Positions 25,101 to 36,572 of a DNA stretch of 64,000 bases are shown in pieces. Below the pieces are notes generated by a model, which was not told the DNA's origin, made no database searches, and saw only the letters and a program-made list of their open reading frames with translations. Both the position numbers and the translations under genes were made by a program. Source of the DNA: Ectocarpus siliculosus (taxonomy: Eukaryota > Sar > Phaeophyceae > Ectocarpales > Ectocarpaceae); assembly GCA_000310025.1 (NCBI GenBank), contig FN648885.1, forward strand, positions 277,964-341,963, in the 5' to 3' direction. The number at the start of each line of letters is the position of its first letter. Position 1 is the stretch's first letter.

Positions 25101-28100
25101 GCGTGGAGACGCCACGGAGGCTGCGGGTACATGCCGTACTGCCGAGCCCTCCGTCCCTCCGCAGGCCACAAGACAAGAATTTTGTAGTGGAATGGGTAGT
25201 AATTTCTCGAAGGGACGTACAAGAGGAAATCTCCACGTTGAATTCTTGAGTTGTATATTACCTTTTCTGGCCCGGGCTTGGTAAAGCCGAACATATCCGT
25301 ACTCTCCCTCGTGTTGAACCAGGAGTCGGTGTAGTCGTCTGGCTCGAGCACACGAACCTATCAGCGGCAACCGGATCACGAAGCCACGCATGCGTTGCTG
25401 TTACACGGTCATGAAGGGCGACACCCGTTAGTTGTTCCACACAGAGGGGGTCGCTCTGTATCGTACGTAATTCCGAACAACTGCAACAGTCAAACGAAGC
25501 CACGCAATGAATTGCTGTTACACAGTAGTCTTGAAGGCGAGATTGATAACTGTTGCACACAGAGGTGGTCGCTCTGCATCGTACGTCGTCCGACCATGAA
25601 CTAGGAGCAGGTTTTAGTTAAGTTGATGGAATGAGGGGAAAACACGGTTTGTCTTGTCCTTGGGAACTCATGTGACCACCACAAAACAAGTTAATCGCCG
25701 TGACGAGGCCGATCCCTTGCCCATTAGTCTAAACAGTCGAATATCTACAGGGCCTTTGGCTCGTCGGCACGGGGTTCGTCAACAGAGCGAAACTCCCACC
25801 AACAACGTAGATTCTTGTCGCTTTACCACATTGAAGGCAGGTACACACCGTAGATAATATCTTGTCTGCGTTATCCCGGAGCATGCCTCTTCATCCGAGA
25901 GTGCAAGACGGCAGGGCAGAAACTGCAAGAAACCGAACGGAAACAAATGGGATGACGCAAAAGAAAACCCACCATGGAGGAGATGTCGATGCTGTCCCCT
26001 GTTCCAGGCACGAGGTAGTGAAAGAGCGACAACACCTCGTCATGGTCCAGCTTCATCCCGAACTTGTACTCCACCACCCCGCGGAAGTCCTCCGCCGAGA
26101 TTCGGTCCCCCTTGCGGTTCGACGACACCTCGCTGCGGAAGAGCTTACACGCCGCAAGAAACTGATACCCTGCGATGCCCTTGGCTTGCTCTCGCAGCTT
26201 GACCTTGAGCTTCGCCACGAGCTTCCCCATATCCCACCTATTAGTGAAATCGAGTATTTCGTTCAGGGGGAGGGTTCAGTTGGTGGAGGGCGCAGCAATT
26301 CTCAAGGGTAAAACTATTCAAATTAGATTGTGAATTTGCAGGACATGAGGCGCCGTCGATGGTGTCCTTTCTCGCACTCGTGCGTCGATGGAAAGGGTAT
26401 TCGCTCCAGACATTGGTGTTTCAGTCTGGGACGACGACCGTACTGGCCTCGCAAGCAGAGCTGTCTCGTGCATGCTGCACGCGTGAAACGTTCAAGAACG
26501 GTAACAGTATACTAAGCACCTTTTCCACAACTCCTGAGGTTTAGCACAGCATCTTGGTTGTGACACAACGCAGATTGATTGTTCCTGCCGCTATGTTTTG
26601 ATAGGCTGGACTGCGCTTCCCCGAGCAGACGGCGAAGGTTGCTACCAAAACTTGCCGAGTTCCTTGCAGGACTCCAAACACCAGCTCCACGCCGTCTACA
26701 CACTCTACTCACTTGAAGCCCTTGAGGCATTGCGGGAACACGTTGTCGAGGGGCTTGTACGACTCTACCCCGGGGCGGTTGTGGTAGCGGGAGGACGGGG
26801 AGATGCGGTTCGTCACTACCTTTTCTCGCATTTGGTTATCCAGAAAGAACCACCCGTTGCTGCCGGCGCGGTCCGGGGCGAGCAACCGAGTCGCGAAGGA
26901 CTGCATGTGGACTCGTCCTGTTGCTCTGTGTTTGCAAAAGACAAAGGCGGGGATGCCGACAAACATAACAGTTTGTGATTGGAGGAGCGGGTGGCGGGTG
27001 TTTGTGCTCGTTGCCGTACAGGCCGCAGTGCATCGCTGTGGGTGCTCCCACGCCAGTAGGTCGGTACAACTAGGTTGTTGATCATTTATCTTCCACACAC
27101 GGCACAATGGAATTTTCGAGACTATGAAAGGACAAGTTGGTTGGTTTGTACAGCCCACATGCACATTCATACTACGGTAACCTCGTCGAAGCAGGAAACG
27201 TTATGGGTTGGCACCATAACCCTCTTTGCCATGGTCGTATACTGCTTGAAAATTATTACCTCGGCGGTTCAACCATCACCCCCCGATTCAGCGTTCAAAT
27301 CTTTGAAAAATAGAGCCTTCTGTATCCTGTCGAGCGTTGGCCACACTTACGGGTCGGCGTATTTGCGAAAAAGCACGTCCATTTCCCCGTCGCTAAGCTC
27401 AACCCCCAGCAACCCACTAAGTCGCAGCTTGAGTTGCTCCTTGTCCATACCACCAGCCAGTGTAGATGTCGAGTCACAAAGCATGCGTCTGGCCCATTGA
27501 TACTGATAGTTGCCCGCAACCTGTAGTCGTTTCCAACGGGGGGGCGGAAACCGTGAATACGTGGTTCACAATCATAGACCCATGCCCAGCGAGAGCGATT
27601 TTCGTCTCAACTTCAATACTCAGCGAGTCAATGCAGTCCCACGGGCCCTCTCGGCCGTTCGACCGGCATTTTTAGGGATATGCGGCATGATGTGTCCGTT
27701 GCTCTGTAATCGATGGAGGAGAGTACGAAGACGGATAGACAAGGAAACGAGAGAAACAGACAAGCAGGCTGACAGACAGACAGGCAAAAAAGACGTACAG
27801 AGGGAGAGACAAAAAAGAGACAGACAGCATCAACGCTACGTACCTCGCAGCGATCCTCGAGCTTATGCATGATCTTCTTCTCGATGGCTTTCAGGTCGTA
27901 CTCCGTGGTGTGCTTGGGGAGAAAGTTGTAGGCGCGCCTGGACTTGTCCGGCCCGTGTCCCGGCGACTTCCCCAGTGCGACGGCGAACTTCATGAAGTCG
28001 ATGCTTTCAGAATCTGCCCGCGGGAAGATGGCCAAGAACGGTTCAACCAATCCGTGCAAGTGGATGACTTCGAGCATTGACTTCGTTTCACGGCGGACTG

Positions 28101-30362
28101 CCGAGAGTATACTGCTGTAGTGGAGTTACCACGCAGACAACTTTGGGCCGATCATGTTCCCAGTACTTTGATCAACCCCGGGCATACCCCGGTCTCTTCT
28201 TCTGTTATGTGCCTACGCTCTCTTGAGTCGTACCCCCAGGGAGTTGGCTTTGTTGGAAATTTTATTGGCGCGTAGCATATGTTGTCAAAGCAAGTGTGGA
28301 TAGGGTGTGTGGGTTTGGGAGTCTTGCTGAGGTTGGGAACTGACTGCCGTCCGGCAACTGTGTGAAGAGTTCCGTATCTGTGAACGCAGAGTTTCACTGT
28401 TGATTCCTCGTGCGGCGAGAATAGTGCTTGTCTATTTACGTGGTATCATGTTCGGGTTGATGTCGAACCAAAATGCCGTGGAGATTCTCTCCTCCTTTCT
28501 TGGTTCACACACGTACTTGTGCACCTTTTGAGTTTTCAACGGGTGTGCAAGATTGGCATCGGTTAGTCTTGGTCCCTTCTGGGGATAGGTCTATGAAGTA
28601 CGTTTAATGGTATATCGCTCTGGAAAGGAGGCTGGTCACCGCTGAGCTGTCTCTGTGAAAATCCGTTGTCACCATAGAAAGAAGTACAATAATCCATATT
28701 ATTTTTCGATTGCTCGCCGACGTTGGTTCTGGTAGGGAATAATTCAATAGGTTCCTAAGGTATGCCGTCGAAACGCTTGCCATCAACGCCAGGAGAAACA
28801 TCCACGGCTGACACGTTCACAGCAGACTCACATTAAGGATATCGACCTTACCTGGATCCCCGTAGAGCTTCTGCAGCGCGCGCACTTCATCCCAGCTAAG
28901 CACAACAGCGAACTGGTTTTGCACCTGCCGTTTGAACTCGTCCATTGACATCTGCAATTGGCCGTTGCACGCAGGAAGAAGGAGCAAGAGACAGCTTCGT
29001 AATGTCAAGTTCAAATAGGCTCTAGAATAACTTCCGAGAACAAAAAAACGTATTTCCAACTCGGATTGAATGCTGCTCGTTGGATAGGTGGGTAAACGGA
29101 AAGCGGAGGTACTGAATGGAGCTCAGAGCATGTGCCAAGTACCTATTGGAGATGAGCCCCTGACAAAGAACGGCATTTATGGGGGTACTCAGGATCGAGT
29201 TGGCAGTAACGTAGTTTAGGATAACCCGTAACAGGTATTGCCCGTACCGTTCGTGACAGTCAACTGCATGTGTAGAACGTTTACAACGTCTGTGTAGAAT
29301 TAAAAACAGAAATCAGGAGGAGTTGTTTCAGATACCTCTGTACCGTACAGGTTCAAGTGATCGCACACGCCCCACGTTTGCCTGACTTTCAAAGCTCGGT
29401 TGCTCGTGCTTCACAACCACGAGGGTACGAAAACCGACCCGATACATTGTGACGCAACCCGTTTCTCGGTTTTGACAACCGGATGGTTGCGGACCAATCG
29501 AAATGTGCAAGTCGGTCTACAAGAGGACGTGTGCACTCTCTCACACTTCTATGGTGTGTGTAGTCTATGTATGAGGAGTCTACCTGCTATTTATGAAGAT
29601 ACACGACCTGTCGATGCTGTTGAACATGCTACATAACAGTAGTCCATCGACAAGCATCAGCAACGGTTAGCGGGCTGCGGCGGATATTCCTGTGACTCCA
29701 TATACCGCAGGCACTTGTAGTGACATATCAATTTCCATTCTTATCGGAATATAAACCTCTTGCGAATTGTGCGTAGTACGAGAGTATGCGCTCAAGAGTG
29801 CATGTAGCAGCTGAAACTGTGGAGTATTAACAACGTCTCGCAGTGCCAAGGGATTACAGCAGAAGCGCGCGCCCCGCACTATTCTTGAATATTCATCTGT
29901 GTCACACAATACGACGTCGTATTTGTATACTTCTATAAATGTACAGGGCGACCGACCTTGTAAAGTCTTACACAGCAACCACTACATGTACATGTGCCGT
30001 GCTATGTGTACTGTATGTGCGGTACCACGGTGACAAACCCCATAACACGAACTGCAGTGCGTGCTGTGTTTTTGCAGCATTGTATGGATGACACTGCTGT
30101 CTATGTTCCGAACCGTAGCCCAAGCTAGCGGCACTTCATACGCCAGCTACCTGCGCACAAAGGCGGTACTCTTCTCGACGACGCCCACCTCCCATTTTGT
30201 ACCCGATGACCCCGCCGAAGAGTTCGTCCGCCCTGATCCAGCTCGAGACAACGCCGAGGCAGAACCAGGCCGCGGCACAAATTGGGCCGCCCCGACTGCC
30301 GCCTTATGAGGCGCACCATGGCTTGAAGCACGGCTGCTAGAGGGTGGCCGCCCGAAGCTCAT
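16130..30362 (-). CDS. Giant multi-EF-hand protein, EFCAB6-like, with RPxSA-rich tail
   Basis: Exons, 5' to 3': 30362-30151, 28951-28852, 28013-27844, 27520-27351, 26925-26713, 26237-25973, 25357-25262, 24420-24325, 23134-23027, 22531-22367, 21423-21328, 20981-20866, 20064-19992, 19787-19554, 18808-17537, 16363-16130. From 28951 to the stop every junction keeps phase (1136 codons); at least one exon between 30151 and 28951 is not found. Five tandem units each hold a pair of degenerate EF-hands (for example FRKYDPKGTGKLDVHSF, LFRKYADPATGRVHMQSF) and a basic linking helix (KIREKIYERV, KLVAKLKVKLREQ, TTLRDKLLAK). Loops mostly lack full calcium ligands, so a structural role is likely. EFCAB6 is a ciliary doublet microtubule protein with a similar layout; this match is by pattern, not search. 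The tail has an Ala-rich coil and repeated RPASA, RPQSA and RPVSA motifs. The intron 20865-20065 uses a GC donor (CGAAG|GCAAGA). Confidence 0.8.
21949..22026 (+). repeat. Dispersed intronic repeat, copy A
   Basis: This lies in the EF-hand gene intron between the exons at 22367 and 21423. About 75 bp beginning TCCGTCCCGGCTTTG match, by eye at close to 90%, the reverse complement of 54042-54113 in an intron of the BBOF1-like gene. One frame stays open in both copies (containing QWSNDYGM and GYEYPPP), but most differences change the residue. Confidence 0.7.
23298..23773. mobile_element. MITE-like element with long terminal inverted repeats
   Basis: The left arm starts GTTCATGAATGCACATCGAA and the right arm is its imperfect reverse complement, ending near CGTGCGTTCATGAAC. 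Arms are about 120 bp, with a near-identical core (ATCGATCCATGATGATCATC then GGTTGAACCGCCCG). The centre of about 230 bp has no coding capacity. It sits in the EF-hand gene intron between exons 24325 and 23134. A target duplication is not certain; ATTT occurs on both flanks. It is non-autonomous by structure and the superfamily is unknown. Confidence 0.75.
25379..25590. repeat. Imperfect tandem duplication, period about 116 bp
   Basis: CGAAGCCACGCA at 25379 and 25495 starts two copies that share GTTGCTGTTACAC-like, CACACAGAGG and GTCGCTCTG segments and end near TCGTACGT. It lies in an EF-hand gene intron, and the first copy ends only about 20 bases from the exon starting at 25357. Confidence 0.75.
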
Positions 30363-31983
30363 GTTACAGCAAATGACCGTGCGAGGTGCGTTCGCCTGGT
30401 TGTGCCCCTGCCCTTGAACTTTACTGGCGGTTGGCGGTTTCTGGTTCCCAGTCGAACCGGCATTTATTACACCGCGTGCAGGTTCTCTTCGAACAGCGCA
30501 CAGCGCAAGCCAGGATCTTCTGGATCACAAATCCAAGTTCCAGAAACTCTGTCAGACATAGTGCTGTGCCATTACGCTGCTTTCATCCGTCATGGTGTGT
30601 AGGACGCAGGACAGGATCATTGTACATAAATCTCTTGATGTCTTCGAGGATACTCCTCGAGCGGAAGGGTCGTCTCAAACAACGTGAGAGCCAGTGAACA
30701 TACCCTGCATGCATCTAGCCGTGTGATGCGGCCATGAATGAGCCCAATAACGAATACAATCTACAATCTATTTGTGGACACATGTGCACGATCACCCTAC
30801 AGTAGCCACATGAACGGCTTCCCTTGTCACCACTGACTCACATCTTGTACAACAACAGTAGTTTTACCCGCGTGGTGGCTAAACGTGGGAGAGGCGCAGC
30901 GGCAGTCGGGGCATCCAGGAGGAGACATGTTGGATACGCGGATCGGCATATCCAACGGCACGTCAAACAGGGATCAAGTCTCCGGAGGGCTCAGCACAGG
31001 GCTCAGCCGCAGGTTTGTTCTGCGAAACACTTCTCGACGGGCACAGAACTCCAAAGGTGTTCAGTTTGCCCGTGAGATATTGACGCTACTACTGGTACTT
31101 GGGGCGTGCAGATCTAATGACGAAGGTAGCATTGGGTGCCATGGTCTCGTCTCAGCTGGGGCCGTCCGTGTGGCCTCCCCGTCCTCACGCCCTCAACTCT
31201 GGTGTTGCTACACAAGTATGAGGTGTTTGACCGGTTGGTGACAAGGTGGAAAGAGCTTTCTCGGGCACGATAAAGGGGCGCGCCGAGAACCACTACTTAC
31301 TGCTGTTGTGCCTACAGTAGGACTGTGCGCTACTGTCGTGCATGGTATGTAACGATCATGGTGTTTTGCCTTCAGGCCACGTTCAGTATCAGAATTGTGT
31401 TAAATATGGTCCAAAAGAAAGCTTCTCTCGCACCTCCAAGGCGTGGAGTAGGATTGACTTGATGGACACCCGCGAACAATCCCCGGCATTCGAGGGGCGC
31501 CAGCATACAGTATGCCGTAGACTGTTTAGGTTGGGACTAAACTTCAGACAGGAGCGAAGGAATCCGTTTACCCTTTTCCTCGCCGACTCCCAACCACCAG
31601 GTCAGCTCGACCACGCCATACTTCGTCCCTGTGCCTGAAGGCCCAGTGAGCTGTCAGCCAGCGTTGACAAAGCTGGAGGAATCCATGGCAGGCGAGAGTA
31701 ATGCTGGTGTGCTCACACGAGTCGCATGATACTTACAAGCTTGTTCACGCTGTGGCGTCGACACAAAGCCTTGATACTATCGCACGGTGGCGGGCAAAAA
31801 AACGATATAATTGATTATTTCAGTGTGGAGGACCTCGACTAGTCAGTACAGCAGTGCGGCGCACCTGAAATACCGTTCAGATGGCATAGTCCAGTACACT
31901 AAACACCACCTCCCTTTCCCCTCTTGGAATTCGCTCTTCGCACAGCCACCAGCCTAGAGGATGGTTCCAGGCCCGAGGGTCAC
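30363..31983. promoter_or_regulatory. Divergent region between two cilium-type genes
   Basis: It separates the start of the EF-hand gene (-) and the first supported exon of the JHY-like gene (+). It may hold a 5' exon of the latter: the frame at about 31342-31612 ends near a possible donor (CACCAG|GTCAGC), but phase and composition do not settle it. No promoter motif could be identified. Confidence 0.35.
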
Positions 31984-34855
31984 ATGTACGCTGCTGGTGA
32001 AGGTGCTCGTGATGAGCAGGCCCCACCCCCATGGCGGCGAATCAGCGCTGCCATCCCTGGCCCACCACGTCACGATTACACATCATCAACGATGGACCGT
32101 GAAGACAACGGCCGGCTGCGGCGAAGCATCCAGCGGCAGGAATACGACGAGAGCTGGCCTCCGCCAGGGAAAGACGCAGGCTACTCTTCGAACGGGTACC
32201 CCGAGCATGTCGGTGGGGACGAGGTATTCTTTGGCGGCGCAAGACGAACGACTGGAGAACCAGAACGAGTCGGCGAGTACGATGAACATGGAAACCAACC
32301 AGTGGAGCTAGACAACCGCTCGAGCGGGTGAGAGCCAGGATGCTAAAAATAACTCTCTTCCTAGGATACCGGTACAAGGGTTACGTATCCGCCCCGTTCT
32401 TCGAGTGGCGTTTGCTAACAAAGATCTGCTCCATGTACTGTGATGGTGGCAGGTCCGTGCTCGGCCATGTGTAACATCTTGTCATATCAGAGCGACGTTT
32501 GGTAACAGAGATCTGCTCCATCTACCGTGATGATGTCAGGTCCGTGTTCGGCCATGTGTAGCATCTTGTGATATCAGGACAGCTCGAACATGAAGGCGGC
32601 AGTTGGCATGATCCGATCCCAATTCGAACTATGAAGTACCATCCTCTGGTCTAACCCCAGCCGCAGTTTCCGTCCGAATGATATATTTCACCTTTGTTCA
32701 GGCGCCTTCCGTCTGCGAAGTTGTGGACGTACTACCTCCGACCAACTCCCTAACATCTAGCCAAAATCATCTCACCTCGTTTTGTATTGTGCCTATCTAA
32801 CGCAAATGTATCTCCAGTACGGGCCGACGGCGCATTGCACAACAGCAGGACGGCAGTTACCCACCGGAGGAAGCCGGCTACCTGATGCGTGATTACCACC
32901 ATCATGACCCCGAAGGTCCCGAAACTCGTAGCCTACCGAGGCATTACGATGTAGACGGGAGAGTGGAAGGGGAGTTCACGAATCGTGATGGTAATCGTGA
33001 GAGAGGCGACCTCCAACCCAACGGTTGCGCCGATGGTCGCACGGGAGTTCATGATTTCGGCCAACGGGGACCAGGCGGGAGAAGTGGAGAGGAGAGTGGC
33101 GGAAGAGAAAGTTATCGGTGCTCACCACGGGTTCGGTACCGCCAACACCACCGACATGGCGACGATCATCACGAAAGCGCGCGTCATGTACGCGATGGAG
33201 CCGGGGTCGGGTTTACGGGGAGGGATTCCCGCAACAGTAGCAGCAGCGGCAGCAGTGACAGGGGATCCATCGGGAGGCAAAATTTCACCCAGGTTGATGT
33301 CGTTGATGGAAGCACCGTGACGGATCCTGGTCCTAGCAGGGCAAAACGCGTAGAGTTTTCACAAGGCATACAGGGGCCTGCCCACGAGGTGACAACTGTC
33401 GAACTGTTGTGACCGAGGTGTTCCGGGTGTGTTCCTGAGTTATAACTGATGTGGATCTCACGATGTGGAAGAGGACCTTGTCGCTCACTCTGGCGCTCGA
33501 TTTCAACTGTCATTTGTCATTTCCAGCCTCGGGTGCCGCGGTCGAGCGTTAGGCGACACCTCGTTTCTCCGAAGGCAGTGCCACCTCAAAGAGCTGCCGC
33601 CTCTCCGAAAGTACAAAAGTGCGCACAAGATAGCCCAGCAAAGCGCTGGCGATCACAAGCGGAGAGGTCGATATCACCGGTCTCGACCGGCACTCAGCCT
33701 TGCGCGGCAGATAGCGAAGACAAGACAACGGTGAGCCTCCCCAAAAAAGACGATTCAACCAGACTGGAAGTAGCAGCTAGAATAGCTGGGTTAGGAGCAC
33801 GGGATAGGGACGTTTTGGGCACGTAGTCAGGTCTGTAGGGCGATGGAAACCTTGGGTGCCCGCAAGTGTGCTCTTGGTTTGCGACATTTCTGAAAAGAGT
33901 AAGGAGACATGCAGCTTGACCCAGCATTGTTTAAGAAAGCAGAGCCGTCTCAGTTTCAGTGGTACTTGAGAAACATTGGACACACTACATATGTATATTA
34001 CTCACTTTTTCGCCGCGTGTTTCATGTCTCCGCCAAATTTCCGACACCAAACCGGCGTCACTCAACGAGGCTCTGGTAAAAACGCCGAAAGACATGCTCC
34101 TCTTCAGCAAGAAGGCGAGGCAGGTGGACTACAAGCCTTGCACCCTCAAGGAGTATCGAGAGGCCAAGCCCACAGGGTATGTGGAGCTCGGCAAGCTCCA
34201 ACCAGACCTTTACACGGACGAGCTTGTTGCGAAGGTGAGCCATGAGATAAAAGGAAAAAGCATCGGCAGCGGGGTAATACACTCCCAGTCGACATCGACC
34301 ATTATCTATCGCGTCCCCGCAAGAGGGCGAACGGGCCAAAAACAGGGGACGCTACACTCGTAGCTCGTCCACGAGGATCGGAGTGAAACCGTTCGCCGTG
34401 CTATCCTGCCTTTGCAGTGAACTTCATCCGCCCGCCCCCCCCACCCGCTCATCCGCACCTTCCGCCTACACACCCACGTTCGTTCGCAGCGCGCAAATGC
34501 CGAGCGAATAAAGGAGTTCTCGACGAACCTCAGGAAGATCAACTCCGACACGGCGGCCGCCAGGGGCGACGGCGACCGCCGCCCCCGCCCCAAGAAAAAG
34601 GACCAGGACTCGAGAACCAGAGCGCTGGCGTTCGCGCGCAAGATACCCCTCCCACGGAAGGTGGTCAAGGCGCAGCAGCCGCCCGCCGCCGACCCGGGGG
34701 ACCCAGGTGAACGGAGAAGGGCCGGGCGGAGGGGGAGGAGCGGGGTGCCTGAGACTGAGGGGTGGAGATCGGCTGAGATGACGGAGCTGGAAGCCTTGGA
34801 GGCGATGCACGACGACATGAGGAAGAAGGTCCAGGAGGCGCGTTCGTCCTTCTGA
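31984..34855 (+). CDS. Disordered protein with JHY-like C-terminal block
   Basis: Exons are 31984-32327, 32818-33388, 33527-33730, 34070-34234 and 34490-34855; all phases agree and give 549 residues. The start is uncertain: ATG 31984 is the first in frame, but the open frame extends upstream and may be spliced to an earlier exon. Residues 1 to about 370 are polar and disordered (Arg, Asp, Gly, Ser, His). The conserved part is in exon 4: TLKEYREAKPTGYVELGKL, then QPDLYTDELVAK, followed in exon 5 by RANAERIKEFSTNLRKIN. Tyr-Thr-Leu-x-x-Tyr-Arg then an LG-x-L-x-PD-L core and a basic helix resembles the C-terminal domain of JHY, a vertebrate protein needed for motile ependymal cilia. Recognition is from this motif only. 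The tail is basic and ends in a short acidic helix (MTELEALEAMHDDM). Confidence 0.62.
32409..32577. repeat. Tandem duplication, period 87 bp
   Basis: Two copies begin CGTTTG(C/G)TAACA at 32409 and 32496 and share GATCTGCTCCAT, CAGGTCCGTG and CGGCCATGTGTA segments. They lie in intron 1 of the JHY-like gene. Confidence 0.85.
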
Positions 34856-35454
34856 TTTTCGGCCACACGACGATGGTGCAACTACCTATTGCACCTCGCG
34901 GTGTGCTTCGTGAGATTTTTTGTTTGTTATTGGTTGGTTCGTTCTTTGTTGAAGACACTCTTGCGCCGTTGCTAGACGTGCTGCCCGGTTTCAGTGGTCG
35001 TTCTGCATCTTGCTTGTTCGGAGGATAGGATCGCGGAGACTTATTACATCCCGCTCGTGTGCACTGATACTCTATACGAGTGGGCATACCTTGGTTGCTC
35101 GCGTTATTGACGTTAGCTGCTTCGATTCTTTTCAAGGGAGGCAAGCAGGAATACTACTGTCCAATGCAGGCATTGCGTTAGAGCATGTCAGACTATGGGG
35201 ACACACAAGTCCGCGTCGCAAGGTTCAAAACCTCCCTATCAGTCCGGTGCATGAACCAGCATCTGTTCACAATCCAACCCAATATCGAGTCAGTGTACGT
35301 CGGTAGCAGACCGCGCCCGTGTGGTGTGCTTTCACAAACTTCGTTTTACACAAAAAGACGAGCACAGAACGGTACCAACAAGTCCACGTGCTAGCAGCAC
35401 GCCATCATCAATAACAATCAAACGAGCATGAACTACTGTAAACACAAGAGTACT
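34856..35454. other. Convergent 3' UTR region
   Basis: About 600 bp lie between the stop codons of the JHY-like (+) and DUF2439 (-) genes. No coding signal is seen. The two transcripts may overlap here, as brown algal 3' UTRs are often long. Confidence 0.5.
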
Positions 35455-36537
35455 TCAAGCATCATCGCTATCCGACGAAGAACCCATGTCCATCTGCATT
35501 CGAGGACCGATCTTCTGGCAGCTGCTCGGCGTCTCAAGCACACTAACCCCACAAGCACCCTCCCCGCCACCCCCGGCTCTCGACTGCGGGAAGGCAGGGC
35601 GGTCCGGAGAACTAGTGCGCCACCGACCAGGGGCACCTCCTGCCTCTAAGCCTTCCGCGATGCCAAGAGTAACAGGCCGATCGCCCACGTCCCCTGCTCC
35701 GCCTTCCGAAGCCTTCTCTTGTCGCCGTCCACCTCCGCCGAAGTCATCCCCCCTTCCCCACCCCACCCGTCCTTCCTGGCTGCCGATACCCCCCCTAACA
35801 CCATCGTCGCCGCCCTGCGCAACGCCATCACTCCGAAGCCCTTCTCGCTTGGCTCCGCAGACACGGCACGACGCAGATGAAGGGTCCCCGCGCACCCCGC
35901 ACGTTCCGCAAACCCAGTCCCCCATAACCGCGTCGTCATTGGGCGCGCCCCTCGCCGATGACGCTCCAGTTGCCGCGCCAGCTGCACCTCCTCCAGGCGC
36001 CACCGTCGCCGCCGCTGCCCGGGCCTCTTTCTGTGCCCGGTGCATGTCCGCCGCCCGGCGAATGCCGCCCCCGACCGGCCTGAGAGCATCCCCGGATGCT
36101 TGCGATCCGAGAGGGGCTTCAGTTGGCCCGTGCCGTTGAGTCTCGGCCGTCTCTCGTCCATGTGAGCCGTGATCGTGCCCTCCTTGGGTAGATGGCGTCC
36201 CTCCGAAGCCGCCGAACAGGGAGAGGATGTCCTGGGTGGAGCGCATCTCCACCCTAGCAACATAGCCGGGTGTTTCGCGATCGACCTCCTCGGGGACGCG
36301 GGCGCCAGCACCACCGATAGCGTTGCCACGCCCGAACGTGTTTTCTTCCCTGCCACCGGTGCCTCCAGCCGCTGTCACGGCGCCGTCGCGACCGCATCGT
36401 TGATTCTCGGGGTAATGGCTCGCGCTCCGTCCTCCCGCGTCGTCACCGTCGTCTCCTCTCCGAAGGCTTTCGAGGTAGGAGGAAGGGTCGTCGTCTCGGT
36501 GGTGGTCAGACACTGCTGTCTCGTCGTGACGACCTCG

Positions 36538-36572
<35 letters not shown>

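Noticed and set aside
28832-28951. Alternative donor TTAAT|GTGAGT for the EF-hand exon at 28951
   Set aside because: The donor CCAG|GTAAGG at 28852 joins in phase to 28013 and gives a proper EF-hand loop (GDPDSESIDF); the other breaks it.
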